Shown here: one piece after another, positions 45,481 to 53,802 of the stretch
Layout: the number at the start of each line of letters is the position of its first letter
Numbering within the stretch: the stretch's first letter is position 1
NCBI GenBank assembly: GCA_026125665.1
Contig: JAHCKS010000006.1
Coordinates: forward strand, 45,733-109,732
Source: Rubrivivax sp.
Lineage (GTDB): Bacteria; Pseudomonadota; Gammaproteobacteria; Burkholderiales; Burkholderiaceae_C
DNA length: 64,000 nt
Reading direction: 5' to 3'
Notes under the pieces: generated by a model
The model's database searches: none
Told to the model about the DNA's origin: nothing
Seen by the model: only the letters and a program-made list of their open reading frames with translations
Made by a program: the position numbers and the translations under genes

Positions 45481-46074
45481 ATGGACATCCAGTACTACTT
45501 CACCCCCGTCTCGCCGTGGAGCTACCTCGGCCACGAGCGCTTCCGCGCCATCGCCAGGGCGGCCGCGGCACGCGTCGAGGTGCTGCCGGTGGACTACGGC
45601 GTCATCTTCCCCGCCTCGGGAGGGCTGCCGCTGGCCAAGCGGGCGCCGCAGCGGCAGGCCTACCGGCTGGTGGAGCTGAGGCGCTTCGGCGAGTGGCTGG
45701 GGGTGCCGATCAACCTGCAGCCGAAACACTTCCCGGTCGATGCCGGCCCGGGCGCGCGGCTCGTCATCGCCGTCGACCACGCCGCCGGGCCGCAGGCGGC
45801 GTTGACCATCACCGGCGCGCTGATGCGCGCCGTGTGGGCCGAAGACCGCCACATCGCCGAGCGCGACACGCTGGCCGCGCTGCTGGCCGAGAACTCGCTT
45901 GCCGCCTCGCTGCTGGCGGAAGCGGACGCGCCGGAGGTGCAGGCGCGCTACGAGGCGAACACACAGCGTGCGCTCGCCGCCGGCGTGTTCGGCGCGCCGA
46001 GCTACGTCGTCGACGGCGAGATCTTCTGGGGCCAGGACCGGCTCGACTTCCTCGAGCGGCGGCTGAAAGGGTGA
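45481..46074 (+). CDS. 2-hydroxychromene-2-carboxylate isomerase / DsbA-kappa GST family protein
   Basis: A 197-residue thioredoxin-fold protein of the HCCA-isomerase/kappa-GST family: DIQYYFTPVSPWSYLGHERF opening (Ser in place of CxxC), a helical insert, and GVFGAPSYVVDGEIFWGQDRLDFLERRL at the end, a well-conserved block. Glutathione-dependent isomerisation in aromatic breakdown is the best-known role; other members act on unknown substrates. It converges with the DsbA-like gene only 15 bp away. Confidence 0.88.
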   Translation: MDIQYYFTPVSPWSYLGHERFRAIARAAAARVEVLPVDYGVIFPASGGLPLAKRAPQRQAYRLVELRRFGEWLGVPINLQPKHFPVDAGPGARLVIAVDHAAGPQAALTITGALMRAVWAEDRHIAERDTLAALLAENSLAASLLAEADAPEVQARYEANTQRALAAGVFGAPSYVVDGEIFWGQDRLDFLERRLKG

Positions 46075-46089
46075 AGTGGCAAGCGGCGC

Positions 46090-46776
46090 TCAGCGTCCTT
46101 CGCGGCAGCGCTGGATCAAGGCGTCGGCGACCGCCAGCAGGCGCTGGCGCGTGGAGGCCAGCGCCGTGCTGGTGTAGAAGCGCCCGTGGATGCCCAGGGA
46201 CGGCACGCCGGCGACGTCGTAGGCATCGACGAGCCGCGTGGCTGCCTGCGCCCGCGCTTCCACTTGCGGCGAGCGCAGTGCCTGCACGAACCGGGCGCCG
46301 TCGATGCCCTGTTCGGTGACGAAGTCGCGCTGCTCCTGCTCGGAAAGCAGCACGCGTGAACGGTCGTGGATGGCCTCGTAGATCTTCGCGTGCAGGCGTT
46401 CGCGTTGCCCCAGTTCCTCGAGCGCGTAGAAGAGCTTCTGCGTCGCGACATGGCGCGCAGTGAAGCCGACGGGCACCTGCCGGAACTGCACGTCGGGGCG
46501 CTGCCGCCCCAGCCACTGCATCAGCAGCGGCTCGAACGCGTTGCAGAACGGGCACTCGTACCAGAAGAACTCGATCACCTCGACCGCCTTGCCGGGTTCC
46601 AGCGCCACCGGCAGCGGTTTTTGCAGCGGCACGTAGTCTTGGAGCTCGATCGGCTCGAAGCCCGGCCCGGGGGCCGCGGCGGGGGGCGAAGGGGCCCCGC
46701 CTGCACAGCCGGCGAGCGTCGGCAGCCCGGGCCCGACGATCACTGCCAGCATCGTCATGCACCTGCGTCGTCTCAT
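46090..46776 (-). CDS. DsbA-like thiol:disulfide interchange lipoprotein
   Basis: A 228-residue protein with a signal ending in lipobox LAGC (C24). The thioredoxin fold has the active motif CPFC at 75-78 (FFWYECPFCNAFEPLL) and the cis-Pro loop GVPSLGIHGRFYTS. DsbA proteins oxidise cysteines in the periplasm; this one should be membrane-tethered. GAGGA precedes the start. It is divergent from a thioredoxin-like/CcdA-like gene pair, with a 161-bp gap that could hold both promoters, so the three may form one redox module. Confidence 0.9.
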   Translation of the reverse strand: MRRRRCMTMLAVIVGPGLPTLAGCAGGAPSPPAAAPGPGFEPIELQDYVPLQKPLPVALEPGKAVEVIEFFWYECPFCNAFEPLLMQWLGRQRPDVQFRQVPVGFTARHVATQKLFYALEELGQRERLHAKIYEAIHDRSRVLLSEQEQRDFVTEQGIDGARFVQALRSPQVEARAQAATRLVDAYDVAGVPSLGIHGRFYTSTALASTRQRLLAVADALIQRCREGR

Positions 46777-46937
46777 GGTCACGGATCCTCGGCCCGATCG
46801 AAGGCGGACCCCACCTCCCTTCTTTGAATCATCACGGAGATCACCGCCCAGGTCGTTGAGCCTGCTCAGCGACCTGGTTCCCTGCCCGGTGTCGAATGAA
46901 GCGCAGTGGCCATCCGGATGCTCATGGAGGTGGGTCG

Positions 46938-47321
46938 ATGAAGCCATGGACGTCGCTTGCGACGGCATGTGTCCTGTCGTTCGCGGCGGCGGCGAGCATG
47001 GCACTCGAGATCGTTCCGTACTCCGACGAGGCCCGCGAGCATGCCCGTCAGGCCAATGCGCCCGTGGCGCTGCACTTCCACTCGCGCTGGTGCGCCACCT
47101 GCAGGCAGCAGAGGAAGGTGTTCGAGCAGCTGCGAGACGAGCCCGGGCTCGACCTGAAGCTGCTGGTCGTCGACTTCGACGACGACGGCGAGACGGTGCG
47201 GGCCTTCCGCGTCGGCATGCCGGGTGTGCTGATCGTCATGCGCGGCGACGGCGAGCGTGCGCGGCTGGCCGGGGTGGTTGCCCGGGACGAGCTCGCGGCG
47301 GCGCTGCGAAAGGCGTTGTGA
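46938..47321 (+). CDS. Exported thioredoxin-like protein
   Basis: A 127-residue protein with a signal peptide (MKPWTSLATACVLSFAAAASMAL) and a short thioredoxin fold with CATC at 52-55 in HFHSRWCATCRQQRKVFEQL; the cis-Pro is in VGMPGVLIVM. GGAGGTGG precedes ATG 46938. It starts four bases before the CcdA-like gene's upstream spacing (stop to start gap 4 bp), so the two are probably translated together and work as a membrane-to-periplasm reductant relay. Confidence 0.85.
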   Translation: MKPWTSLATACVLSFAAAASMALEIVPYSDEAREHARQANAPVALHFHSRWCATCRQQRKVFEQLRDEPGLDLKLLVVDFDDDGETVRAFRVGMPGVLIVMRGDGERARLAGVVARDELAAALRKAL

Positions 47322-47325
47322 GGCC

Positions 47326-48057
47326 ATGGCGCTGTCGCCGCTTCAGCTGGCGCTGAGTCCGGTCGCCGGAGCGCTGTCCACGCTGTCGCCCTGTGTCTTC
47401 CCTTTGCTGCCGATGGTGGTGGCGGGCGTCGGCCATGCGCACCATCGAATCGGGCCGTTGGTGATGGGCGCCGGCATGGTGGCTTCGTTCGTCGTCGCCG
47501 GCGTCGTGCTCGCCGCGGTGGGCCCGGCCTCGGGCGTCCGCGGTGAGCACGTCCGCATCGCCGCGGGCTTGATGCTGCTTGCCATCGCCGCCGTGCTGAT
47601 CGTCCCCGAGGCCGGGGACCGGACGCCGGCTTGGCTGGCCAGCCTGGCCACGCTCGCGCAGCGGGTGTCCGGCCGCCTGCACCCCGAGACCCTGCATGGC
47701 GCGTTCCTGCTCGGTGCCCTGCTGGGCATCATCTGGAGCCCGTGCTCGGGTCCGCTGCTGGGCTCGGGCATTGCGCTGGCGGCCACCGAGGGCAGTGCAG
47801 CGAGCGGGGCGCTGGTGCTGGGGCTGTTCGGTCTCGGCGCGGCGCTGCCGCTGGTGGCCGTGGCCTACGCCTCCCGGGCGATCTTCCTGCGCTGGCGCGG
47901 CTGGGTCATCGGCCACGGCCACATGCTGCGGCACGGCTTCGCGGTGCTGATCGGGTTGCTGGGCATGGCGGTGATCACAGGCCTGGATCGGACCATCGAG
48001 GCCGCGGTGCTGGAGATCCTGCCCGACTCGTGGGTCGAGCTGACCACCCGACTGTGA
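47326..48057 (+). CDS. CcdA-like cytochrome c biogenesis / DsbD transmembrane protein
   Basis: A 243-residue inner-membrane protein with about six helices. The two redox cysteines are in LSPCVFPLLPMV (C23) and IIWSPCSGPLLGSG (C140), the pair that carries electrons across the membrane in CcdA/DsbD. It is at the short end for the family. It follows the thioredoxin-like gene by four bases. The likely role is to feed electrons from cytoplasmic thioredoxin to that exported partner, for heme or disulfide maintenance. Confidence 0.88.
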   Translation: MALSPLQLALSPVAGALSTLSPCVFPLLPMVVAGVGHAHHRIGPLVMGAGMVASFVVAGVVLAAVGPASGVRGEHVRIAAGLMLLAIAAVLIVPEAGDRTPAWLASLATLAQRVSGRLHPETLHGAFLLGALLGIIWSPCSGPLLGSGIALAATEGSAASGALVLGLFGLGAALPLVAVAYASRAIFLRWRGWVIGHGHMLRHGFAVLIGLLGMAVITGLDRTIEAAVLEILPDSWVELTTRL

Positions 48058-48129
48058 CGCGGCCGGGCGGGCCTCTATGATGCCCGGTGGCGCGTGCGTG
48101 CACGAGATCGCAAGGCCGCCGGCCGCAAG

Positions 48130-49110
48130 ATGACGGATGCCTCGCGTCGACATTGGCTGGAAGGGGCTTCGGCCCTGATCGTCGGGGCCGCGTGGGCCGG
48201 CGGGCCAGCGGCGGCGCCGTCGCGCGCGGCCCACCCCGCTGCGGCCGCCGCGCCGGCCACTGCGCCGAACAACTCGCCGCTCGCCACGCGCGCCATCCCG
48301 TCCAGCGGCGAGGCGCTGCCGCTCGTCGGCCTGGGCAGCTGGATCACCTTCAACGTCGGCAACGATGCCCGGGCGCGCGACGCCTGCGCCGAGGTCGTGC
48401 GCGCCTTCTTCGCCGACGGCGGGCGGGTCATCGACAGCTCGCCGATGTACGGCAGCTCCCAGCCGACCATCGGCCACGCGCTGGCCCGGCTGGGCCAGCC
48501 GGCGGCGCTGTTCTCGGCCGAGAAGGTGTGGACGAGCGACGTCGCGCGCGGGCCCGCGCAGATCGAGGCCTCGCGCGCCCACTGGGGCGTGCGGCGCTTC
48601 GACCTGATGCAGGTGCACAACCTCGTCACGTGGGAGCAGCACCTGCCGCGGCTGCTGGCAATGAAGGCCGAAGGGCGCGTGCGCTATGTCGGCATCACCA
48701 CCAGCGAGGGCCGGCGGGCGGGCGAGATCGAGCGCGTGATGCGCACGCAGCCGATCGACTTCGTGCAGGTCACCTACAACCCCGCCGACCGCGAGGTGGA
48801 GCAGCGCATCCTGCCGCTGGCCGCCGAGCGGCGCATCGCCGTGCTCGCGAACCGGCCGTTCCGTGAAGGCGCCCTGCTGCGCGAGCTGGCGCGCCATGCG
48901 CTGCCCGGCTGGGCGGCGGAGCTCGGCTGCGACGGCTGGGCGCAGGCGGTGCTGAAGTTCATCGTCTCGCACCCGGCGGTGACCTGCGCCATTCCGGCGA
49001 CGAGCCAGGTGGCGCACGTGGTGCAGAACCTCGGCGCGGCGCGCGGGCCGATGCCCGACGCGGCGATGCGTGCGCGCATCGCGGCCGACGTGGCGGCGCG
49101 CGTGGCGTGA
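48130..49110 (+). CDS. Aldo/keto reductase family protein, likely exported by Tat
   Basis: A 326-residue protein. The N-terminus has the twin-arginine pattern SRRHWLEGASALIVGAAW followed by an Ala-rich stretch, suggesting Tat export. The fold is aldo/keto reductase: GLGSWITFNVG, VIDSSPMYGSSQPTIGHAL (Asp, Tyr), KVWTS (Lys), LMQVHN (His) and VGITTSEG, with the usual Asp-Tyr-Lys-His tetrad. I start at ATG 48130; a GTG at 48094 would add 12 residues before the Tat motif. A TATGAT at 48076-48081 could be its -10. Confidence 0.88.
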   Translation: MTDASRRHWLEGASALIVGAAWAGGPAAAPSRAAHPAAAAAPATAPNNSPLATRAIPSSGEALPLVGLGSWITFNVGNDARARDACAEVVRAFFADGGRVIDSSPMYGSSQPTIGHALARLGQPAALFSAEKVWTSDVARGPAQIEASRAHWGVRRFDLMQVHNLVTWEQHLPRLLAMKAEGRVRYVGITTSEGRRAGEIERVMRTQPIDFVQVTYNPADREVEQRILPLAAERRIAVLANRPFREGALLRELARHALPGWAAELGCDGWAQAVLKFIVSHPAVTCAIPATSQVAHVVQNLGAARGPMPDAAMRARIAADVAARVA

Positions 49111-49213
49111 GCGGCCGCGGCCGTGCGGGATCGCTCTGCCGTGCCGCGCAAGGGAACAAGGGCGAGGGTGGCGGGTGCGGCCGCCTGCCTCGCGCCGGCG
49201 CGGGCACCGCGGC

Positions 49214-49942
49214 GTGAGTGACTGGGCCGAGCGGCTGGCCGAGCTCGCCCGCCACGTCGCGAGCTACACGCCCGGCGACTTCCTGATGTTCGCGCCGCGC
49301 ACCTACTGGCGGCTGTTCGAGCTGCACAACGAGGCCTGGTGGCCGTTGCCCTTGCTGCTGCCGGCGCTGGGGCTGATCGGGGCCGCGGCGCTGGCGTGGC
49401 CGTGGCGCGGCGCGGGCGGCGCCACCACCCGGCGGGTGACGGCAGCCGGGCTCGCGGCAGGGGTCGGCTTCGTTGGCTGGGCCTTCGTGTTCGAGCGCTA
49501 TGCGGCCGTCAACTGGGCGGCGCAGGGGTTGGCGTGGATCTGGGCCGCGCTGGCCGCGATGCTGCTCGTGCTGGCGCTGCGCGGCGCCGGGCAGGTGGCG
49601 TCCGGCCCGCTCGAGCGGCGTGCGGCGGCGGTGCTGGCGCTGTGGGCACTGCTTGGTCACCCGCTGCTCGCACCGGCGGCCGGCCGCCCACTGATGCAGG
49701 CAGAGGCGTTCGGGCTCGCGCCCGATCCCACCGCCCTCGCCGTGCTCGCCTGGTTGCTCGCCGGCTCGGTGACCGCCCCGGCACCGGTGCGCTGGGCCTG
49801 GCGCGCCGCCTGGGCGCTGGTGCTCGCGCACTGCGCCGCAAGTGCCGCGACGCTGGCGCTGTTCGACGGTGGGCGGGCCCTGGCCCTGCTCTTGCCGCCG
49901 GCTGCAGCGAGCATCGTCGCTCGAGCCAGGCGGTCAGCGTGA
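49214..49942 (+). CDS. Multi-pass membrane protein, DUF6064-like
   Basis: A 242-residue protein, GTG start (MSDWAERLAELARHV), with about six or seven predicted helices. The opening block TPGDFLMFAPRTYWRLFELHNEAWWPLP resembles the N-terminus of DUF6064 membrane proteins. The function is unknown. Other starts further upstream would run through Arg-rich sequence. A 107-bp gap separates it from the next gene, which is on the other strand. Confidence 0.65.
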   Translation: MSDWAERLAELARHVASYTPGDFLMFAPRTYWRLFELHNEAWWPLPLLLPALGLIGAAALAWPWRGAGGATTRRVTAAGLAAGVGFVGWAFVFERYAAVNWAAQGLAWIWAALAAMLLVLALRGAGQVASGPLERRAAAVLALWALLGHPLLAPAAGRPLMQAEAFGLAPDPTALAVLAWLLAGSVTAPAPVRWAWRAAWALVLAHCAASAATLALFDGGRALALLLPPAAASIVARARRSA

Positions 49943-50049
49943 GCTCACCGTCGTGGCGCCGCCCGATGGGAGGCGTCGCGCCGCAGACGGCGCCCGGGTG
50001 ACCCCGCCGTCGGACCACGTCGGTCCCGTCCGCCGCCGGTGCGCCGGGG

Positions 50050-50313
50050 TCAGAGCCTGCTCACGCCAGGCAGCACGCCGACGCGTTTTCCGTCGACGAA
50101 GAGGGCACCTTCCGGGGCACCCGCCTCGGCGTGGAACTCGATCACCGGCTCGCGCGCCGGCACCGCCTCGGCGGCGGCGCCGGCCACGGCACCGGCCAGG
50201 CGCGCGAGCAAGGCACTGGCGCTACGCAGCACCGCGGCGGCCAGCGCCCGGGCACCGCGAGACGCGGCCAGCCGCGGCGACGGCGCAGCGTAGTGAAGTT
50301 CGCGATACATCAT
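50050..50313 (-). CDS. Small hypothetical protein (87 aa)
   Basis: An 87-residue frame starting at tandem ATGs (50313 and 50310) with a strong GAGGAGAAGG ribosome site. It begins MMYRELHYAAPSPRL, has an Ala-rich helix about 20-50 that could be amphipathic, and ends in FVDGKRVGVLPGVSRL. No family is recognised. It is on the same strand as two other small ORFs (50380 and 50648), so the three could form a small cluster. Confidence 0.6.
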   Translation of the reverse strand: MMYRELHYAAPSPRLAASRGARALAAAVLRSASALLARLAGAVAGAAAEAVPAREPVIEFHAEAGAPEGALFVDGKRVGVLPGVSRL

Positions 50314-50379
50314 CCTTCTCCTCGGACACCGCGGCGCCGTGCTCGGGCGCATCGCGGCATGGGTCTCAGTGCGGTCGGT

Positions 50380-50541
50380 TCAGGGGCTCGGCTTGCCGAG
50401 GTGCTGCAGCTCGCGCCGCAGCGCGGCGGCGGCGCGCTGGCGCCGGGCGCCGTCGCTTGCGCGATGGGCTCCGGCCTTGCGCTTCAGGCTCGCGGCCACG
50501 AGCGGATTGCGCGGCTTCAGGGTCTTGACGATCAGCTTCAT
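50380..50541 (-). CDS. Small basic protein (53 aa), likely conserved in Burkholderiales
   Basis: A 53-residue, strongly basic frame with an AAGGAGA ribosome site eight bases before its ATG. The sequence opens MKLIVKTLKPRNPLVAASL, then KRKAGAHRASDGARRQ and ends RRELQHLGKPSP. The N-terminus (KTLKPRNPLVA) resembles small uncharacterised Burkholderiales proteins as I recall them; this is memory, not a search. Charge suggests nucleic-acid or ribosome binding. A 12-bp hairpin lies 37 bp upstream. Confidence 0.6.
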   Translation of the reverse strand: MKLIVKTLKPRNPLVAASLKRKAGAHRASDGARRQRAAAALRRELQHLGKPSP

Positions 50542-50578
50542 GGTGTCTCCTTGTCGTGGGTGGCAGGGGCAGAAAGCA

Positions 50579-50613
50579 CTCAGGCCCGGGTGCTTGCGCA
50601 GCCCGGGCCTGAG
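50579..50613 (-). terminator. Strong hairpin between two small minus-strand ORFs
   Basis: A perfect 12-bp stem CTCAGGCCCGGG/CCCGGGCCTGAG with an 11-nt loop. It lies 34 bp after the stop of the 50648 ORF, and the minus-strand sequence after it reads TGCTTTCTG, modestly T-rich. Best read as a terminator of the upstream small gene, or as a leader structure of the 50380 gene. Confidence 0.6.
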
Positions 50614-50647
50614 AGTGAGATGAGGGCCCTCGTGCGGCGAGGCCTCT

Positions 50648-50806
50648 TCAACTCGCTCCCGCCCCGGGCGGGGCGGCGTCGTTCATGCGCAGCCGGTCCG
50701 GTTCGAGCCCGGCGATGGCGACGCCCTGCCCGGCCTGGGCGGCTGCGGCGAAGGCGCACATCGTGATGGACAGCAGACAGGTCATGGCGGCGGTTGGAGG
50801 GTTCAT
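50648..50806 (-). CDS. Possible small exported protein (52 aa)
   Basis: A 52-residue frame starting MNPPTAAMTCLLSITMCAFAAAAQ, which reads as a signal peptide with a cleavage site after AQA, leaving about 28 residues (GQGVAIAGLEPDRLRMNDAAP). No good ribosome site precedes it; the terminator-like hairpin after its stop is the main support. An AT-richer patch upstream (50883-50930, with ATGATAAAGATGG) may hold a promoter. No family known. Confidence 0.35.
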   Translation of the reverse strand: MNPPTAAMTCLLSITMCAFAAAAQAGQGVAIAGLEPDRLRMNDAAPPGAGAS

Positions 50807-51001
50807 CGGCAGCGCGGCAAGGACAAGAGCGTGCACCGGACCGGTACCGACGACTCCGCCCTCACCTCACTGGCTGGCGCGCATGATAAAGATGGCGTAA
50901 TCATTGCGCAAGGGGAATTTGTCACCACGCCCGGGGCGGTGGGCCCGGCGCATCCCCGATGCAGCGGATGACGCCGCGGGCCGGTGTGCGGGGGCGCGAC
51001 G

Positions 51002-51598
51002 TCAGCGCTTGCGCTTCAGCGGCGCCACGCCGCTTTGCGTGCGTTGCCAGAGCGCGTGCTCGTCTTCGTGGGCCGGGCGCGTGGCCAGCGCTGATGCCGG
51101 CGCCGAGGGCGCCGTGCCGGCCGCGCGCGCCGCCCCGCCGGGTGCTGGCGTCGGGCCGGCACCGGCGTCCGGAATCAGCACCTCGCCCAGCAGGTCGAGC
51201 AGCCGCGCGCGCGCGCGTTGCGGGTGGCGGCGATAGTAGGTGAGCACGAGGCCGACGATGAAGCGCTCGTCGTCGTCGCGCGGGCCGCTGTCGTCGTCGC
51301 GCGCCGCCGCCCCGGCCACCGCCGCGGCCGGCGGCGCATGCGGCTGGTCCATCCAGCCGCGCGGCTTGTGCATCAGGTGCTCGAACTGCCGCGCCAGGCG
51401 CTCGCCGATCTGCCGCGAGCGGCTCTTGATCTGGCTCCAGTAGCTCGGCTGGATCTGCACGCGCTCGGCAAAACGCCGTTCGAGACCGCGCAGCGTGGCG
51501 GCGTCGGCGTGGCGCGCGGTGGCGCGCACGAACTCCTCGAACAGCAGCAACGCGTTGTCCAGGCGCACCTGCGCAAGGTCGGTCGGGCTGGCAGGCAT
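51002..51598 (-). CDS. Hypothetical DNA-binding-like protein (198 aa)
   Basis: A 198-residue frame starting MPASPTDLAQVRLDNALLLFEEF. Residues about 40-75 (LERRFAERVQIQPSYWSQIKSRSRQIGERLARQFEHLM) look like a helix-turn-helix with a Ser-Gln-Ile recognition helix, as in small Cro-like regulators. The middle is acidic and Ala-rich, and DERFIVGLVLTYYRRHPQRARARLLDLL is a second helical block. It is divergent from the NhaD-like gene and may regulate it; the 117-bp gap between their starts would hold both promoters. Family not named with confidence. Confidence 0.7.
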   Translation of the reverse strand: MPASPTDLAQVRLDNALLLFEEFVRATARHADAATLRGLERRFAERVQIQPSYWSQIKSRSRQIGERLARQFEHLMHKPRGWMDQPHAPPAAAVAGAAARDDDSGPRDDDERFIVGLVLTYYRRHPQRARARLLDLLGEVLIPDAGAGPTPAPGGAARAAGTAPSAPASALATRPAHEDEHALWQRTQSGVAPLKRKR

Positions 51599-51715
51599 GG
51601 TCGGGCGAGATGATAAATGGCCGTTGCGCGGGCGGCGGCCGTGCCCGGCCGCGGTGCCCGGCGGCTCGGCGAGAATCCGCGCCGAGACTGCACGCGCGGC
51701 GAGGGAGAGAGGAGC

Positions 51716-53125
51716 ATGCAATCCATCGTGAGGGCCGCTGCCTTGGCGGCCGGGGTGTTGCTGCCCGCGGCGGCCGGCGCGGCCGAGCTCGACGGCGCGA
51801 GCCTGTCGCCGTGGTGGGGCGTGCCGTTTGCCGGCGTGCTGCTGTCGATCGCGATCATGCCGCTGGCCGCGCCGCGCCTGTGGCACCACCACTTCGGCAA
51901 GATCGCGTTCGGCTGGGCGGTGGTGTTCTTCGTGCCGTTCGCCTTCGTCGCCGGCCCCGGCGTGGCCGCGCACGCGCTGGTGCACACGCTGCTCGCGGAG
52001 TACATCCCGTTCATCGTGCTGCTGGTGGCGCTGTTCACCGCGGCCGGCGGCATCTACGTGCGCGGCAACCTGCACGGCAGCCCGGCCGTCAACACCGGGA
52101 TCATGGCCGCGGGCTCGGTGCTGGCCAGCATGATGGGCACGACCGGGGCGTCGATGCTGCTCATCCGCCCGCTGCTGCGCGCCAACGACAACCGCAGGCA
52201 CAACGCGCATGTCGTGGTGTTCTTCATCTTCACGGTGAGCAACGCCGGCGGCTCGCTCACGCCGCTCGGCGACCCGCCGCTCTTCCTCGGCTTCCTGAAG
52301 GGCGTGGACTTCTTCTGGACGATGAAGCACATCTTCCCGGAGACGCTGTTCCTGCTGGGCTGCCTGCTGGTGCTCTTCTTCGCCATCGACACGTGGTTCT
52401 ATCGCAGGGAAGGCGTGACGCCCGTCGACCCGACGCCCGACACGCCGCGCATGGGCGTGGACGGCGCGATCAACTTCCTGCCGCTGGCGGCGGTGGTGGC
52501 GCTGGTGCTGTTCAGCGGGTTGTGGAAGCCGGGCATCACCTTCGAGGTCTACGGCACCGAGCTCGGCCTGGAGCAGATCGTGCGCGACGTGCTGCTGGTC
52601 GTGGTCGTGTTCGTCTCGCTGGCCATCACGCCGCGCGGCGTGCGCGAAAGGAACCAGTTCAGCTGGGCGCCGATGCAGGAAGTCGCGAAGCTCTTCATCG
52701 GCATCTTCCTGACGATGATCCCGGTGCTGGCGATGCTGAAGGCCGGCGAGCAGGGGGCCTTTGCCGCGGTCACGCGCGCCGTCACCGGCGCCGACGGCCA
52801 GCCGCTGCCCTGGGCCTATTTCTGGCTTGCCGGCTCGCTCAGCTCGTTCCTCGACAACGCGCCGACCTACCTCGTGTTCTTCAACCTCGCCGGCGGCGAC
52901 CCGGCGGTGCTGATGACGACGCTGGCGCCGACGCTCGCGGCGATCTCCGCCGGGGCCGTGTTCATGGGCGCCAACACCTACATCGGCAACGCCCCGAACT
53001 TCATGGTCAAGGCCATCGCCGAGGAACGCGGCGTCGACATGCCGAGCTTCTTCGGCTACATGGCGTGGAGCTGCGCGGTGCTGCTGCCGCTGTTCGTGGT
53101 GATGACCTGGATCTGGTTCCGCTGA
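51716..53125 (+). CDS. NhaD-like sodium:proton antiporter (ion transporter superfamily)
   Basis: A 469-residue inner-membrane protein with about 12-13 helices, after an N-terminal hydrophobic signal-like segment (MQSIVRAAALAAGVLLPAAAGA). Signature regions are MGTTGASMLLIRPLLRANDNRRHNAHVVVFFIFTVSNAGGSLTPLGDPPLFLGFL and SSFLDNAPTYLVFFNLAGG, then GANTYIGNAPNFMVKAIAEE: the two inverted halves each with a conserved SNxGG or DNAPTY loop, as in NhaD/ArsB-type carriers. It probably exports Na+ or Li+ in exchange for protons. GAGAGGAG precedes the ATG. Confidence 0.9.
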   Translation: MQSIVRAAALAAGVLLPAAAGAAELDGASLSPWWGVPFAGVLLSIAIMPLAAPRLWHHHFGKIAFGWAVVFFVPFAFVAGPGVAAHALVHTLLAEYIPFIVLLVALFTAAGGIYVRGNLHGSPAVNTGIMAAGSVLASMMGTTGASMLLIRPLLRANDNRRHNAHVVVFFIFTVSNAGGSLTPLGDPPLFLGFLKGVDFFWTMKHIFPETLFLLGCLLVLFFAIDTWFYRREGVTPVDPTPDTPRMGVDGAINFLPLAAVVALVLFSGLWKPGITFEVYGTELGLEQIVRDVLLVVVVFVSLAITPRGVRERNQFSWAPMQEVAKLFIGIFLTMIPVLAMLKAGEQGAFAAVTRAVTGADGQPLPWAYFWLAGSLSSFLDNAPTYLVFFNLAGGDPAVLMTTLAPTLAAISAGAVFMGANTYIGNAPNFMVKAIAEERGVDMPSFFGYMAWSCAVLLPLFVVMTWIWFR

Positions 53126-53164
53126 GCTGCCCGCCCTGGCCGCGGCGGATGCTCGCCGATGACA

Positions 53165-53178
53165 GGCGGTGCACCGCC
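53165..53178. terminator. Palindrome between two convergent genes
   Basis: GGCGGTGCACCGCC is a perfect 14-bp palindrome in the 55-bp gap between the NhaD-like stop (53125) and the convergent stop at 53181. It could fold as a short hairpin and end transcription from both sides. There is no T run on either strand. Confidence 0.35.
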
Positions 53179-53180
53179 CT

Positions 53181-53606
53181 CTAGGGGCTGTTGGCGTCAG
53201 CCAAGGCCTGGAACAGGTCCGGCTGGTAGGTCTTGCACTCGATGTTCAGGGCAACGATCGTGTAGGTCCACACCTCGGATCCTCGGTCGTAGCCGATGTT
53301 CTCCGCGCGCGAGACACGGCCGTCGATCGCCCCGTCGCGCAGGTGCCGCGCGCGGTGCACCATGCGGCGCCAGCTGCGCTGGAACTCGGTGATCGCACGG
53401 GCGGTCACCGAGTTGAAGTGACCGTCGCGCGGGATCGTGTCCCGGTAGGCGTACGAGGGGTGGTTCAGCACGGCTCCGAGCAGGACCTGCACGAGCAGCA
53501 CGTCGCCGGGTCGGTTCGGCGCACCCGGCCCGACCGCCTCGTCGACGTTGAAGAAGAACGGCAGCCGCATGTGCGGGGCTGGAAAACGGCGTTCGACATA
53601 GGACAT
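53181..53606 (-). CDS. Peptidoglycan-binding-domain-like protein
   Basis: A 141-residue protein with no signal peptide, starting MSYVERRFPAPHMRLPFFFN after a GGGAGAAGG site. It contains FNSVTARAITEFQRSWRRMV, the N-D-Val-Thr-x-Ala-I-x-x-F-Q pattern of PG_binding_1 repeats, preceded by DVLLVQVLLGAVL, which matches the first helix of that fold. Whether it binds peptidoglycan is uncertain; the same fold is used in cytosolic and injected proteins. It faces the NhaD-like gene tail to tail. Confidence 0.6.
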   Translation of the reverse strand: MSYVERRFPAPHMRLPFFFNVDEAVGPGAPNRPGDVLLVQVLLGAVLNHPSYAYRDTIPRDGHFNSVTARAITEFQRSWRRMVHRARHLRDGAIDGRVSRAENIGYDRGSEVWTYTIVALNIECKTYQPDLFQALADANSP

Positions 53607-53802
53607 GGCCTTCTCCCTGGGGGCCTCGTCACGCGCGAGACCGGGTCCATGGTCGCCCCGTGCGTCGGCGGCATGCATCCCCCGGTGTGGCGAGATCTCG
53701 GCTCGCCGGGGGAGCCATCGCCGACCGACGATCGAGCTGGGTCGAGCGGTCAGCGCTGATTGCGCCGCCGTGACGATAACGCCCGCTCGGGTGCGGCCGA
53801 AC

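Noticed and set aside
48094-48130. GTG at 48094 as the aldo/keto reductase start
   Set aside because: It would put 12 extra basic residues before the twin-arginine motif; ATG 48130 gives a normal Tat signal.
53770-53782. GATAACG near 53775 as a further SARP-type half-site
   Set aside because: There is no second copy 11 bp away and no suitable -10 in register with a gene start.
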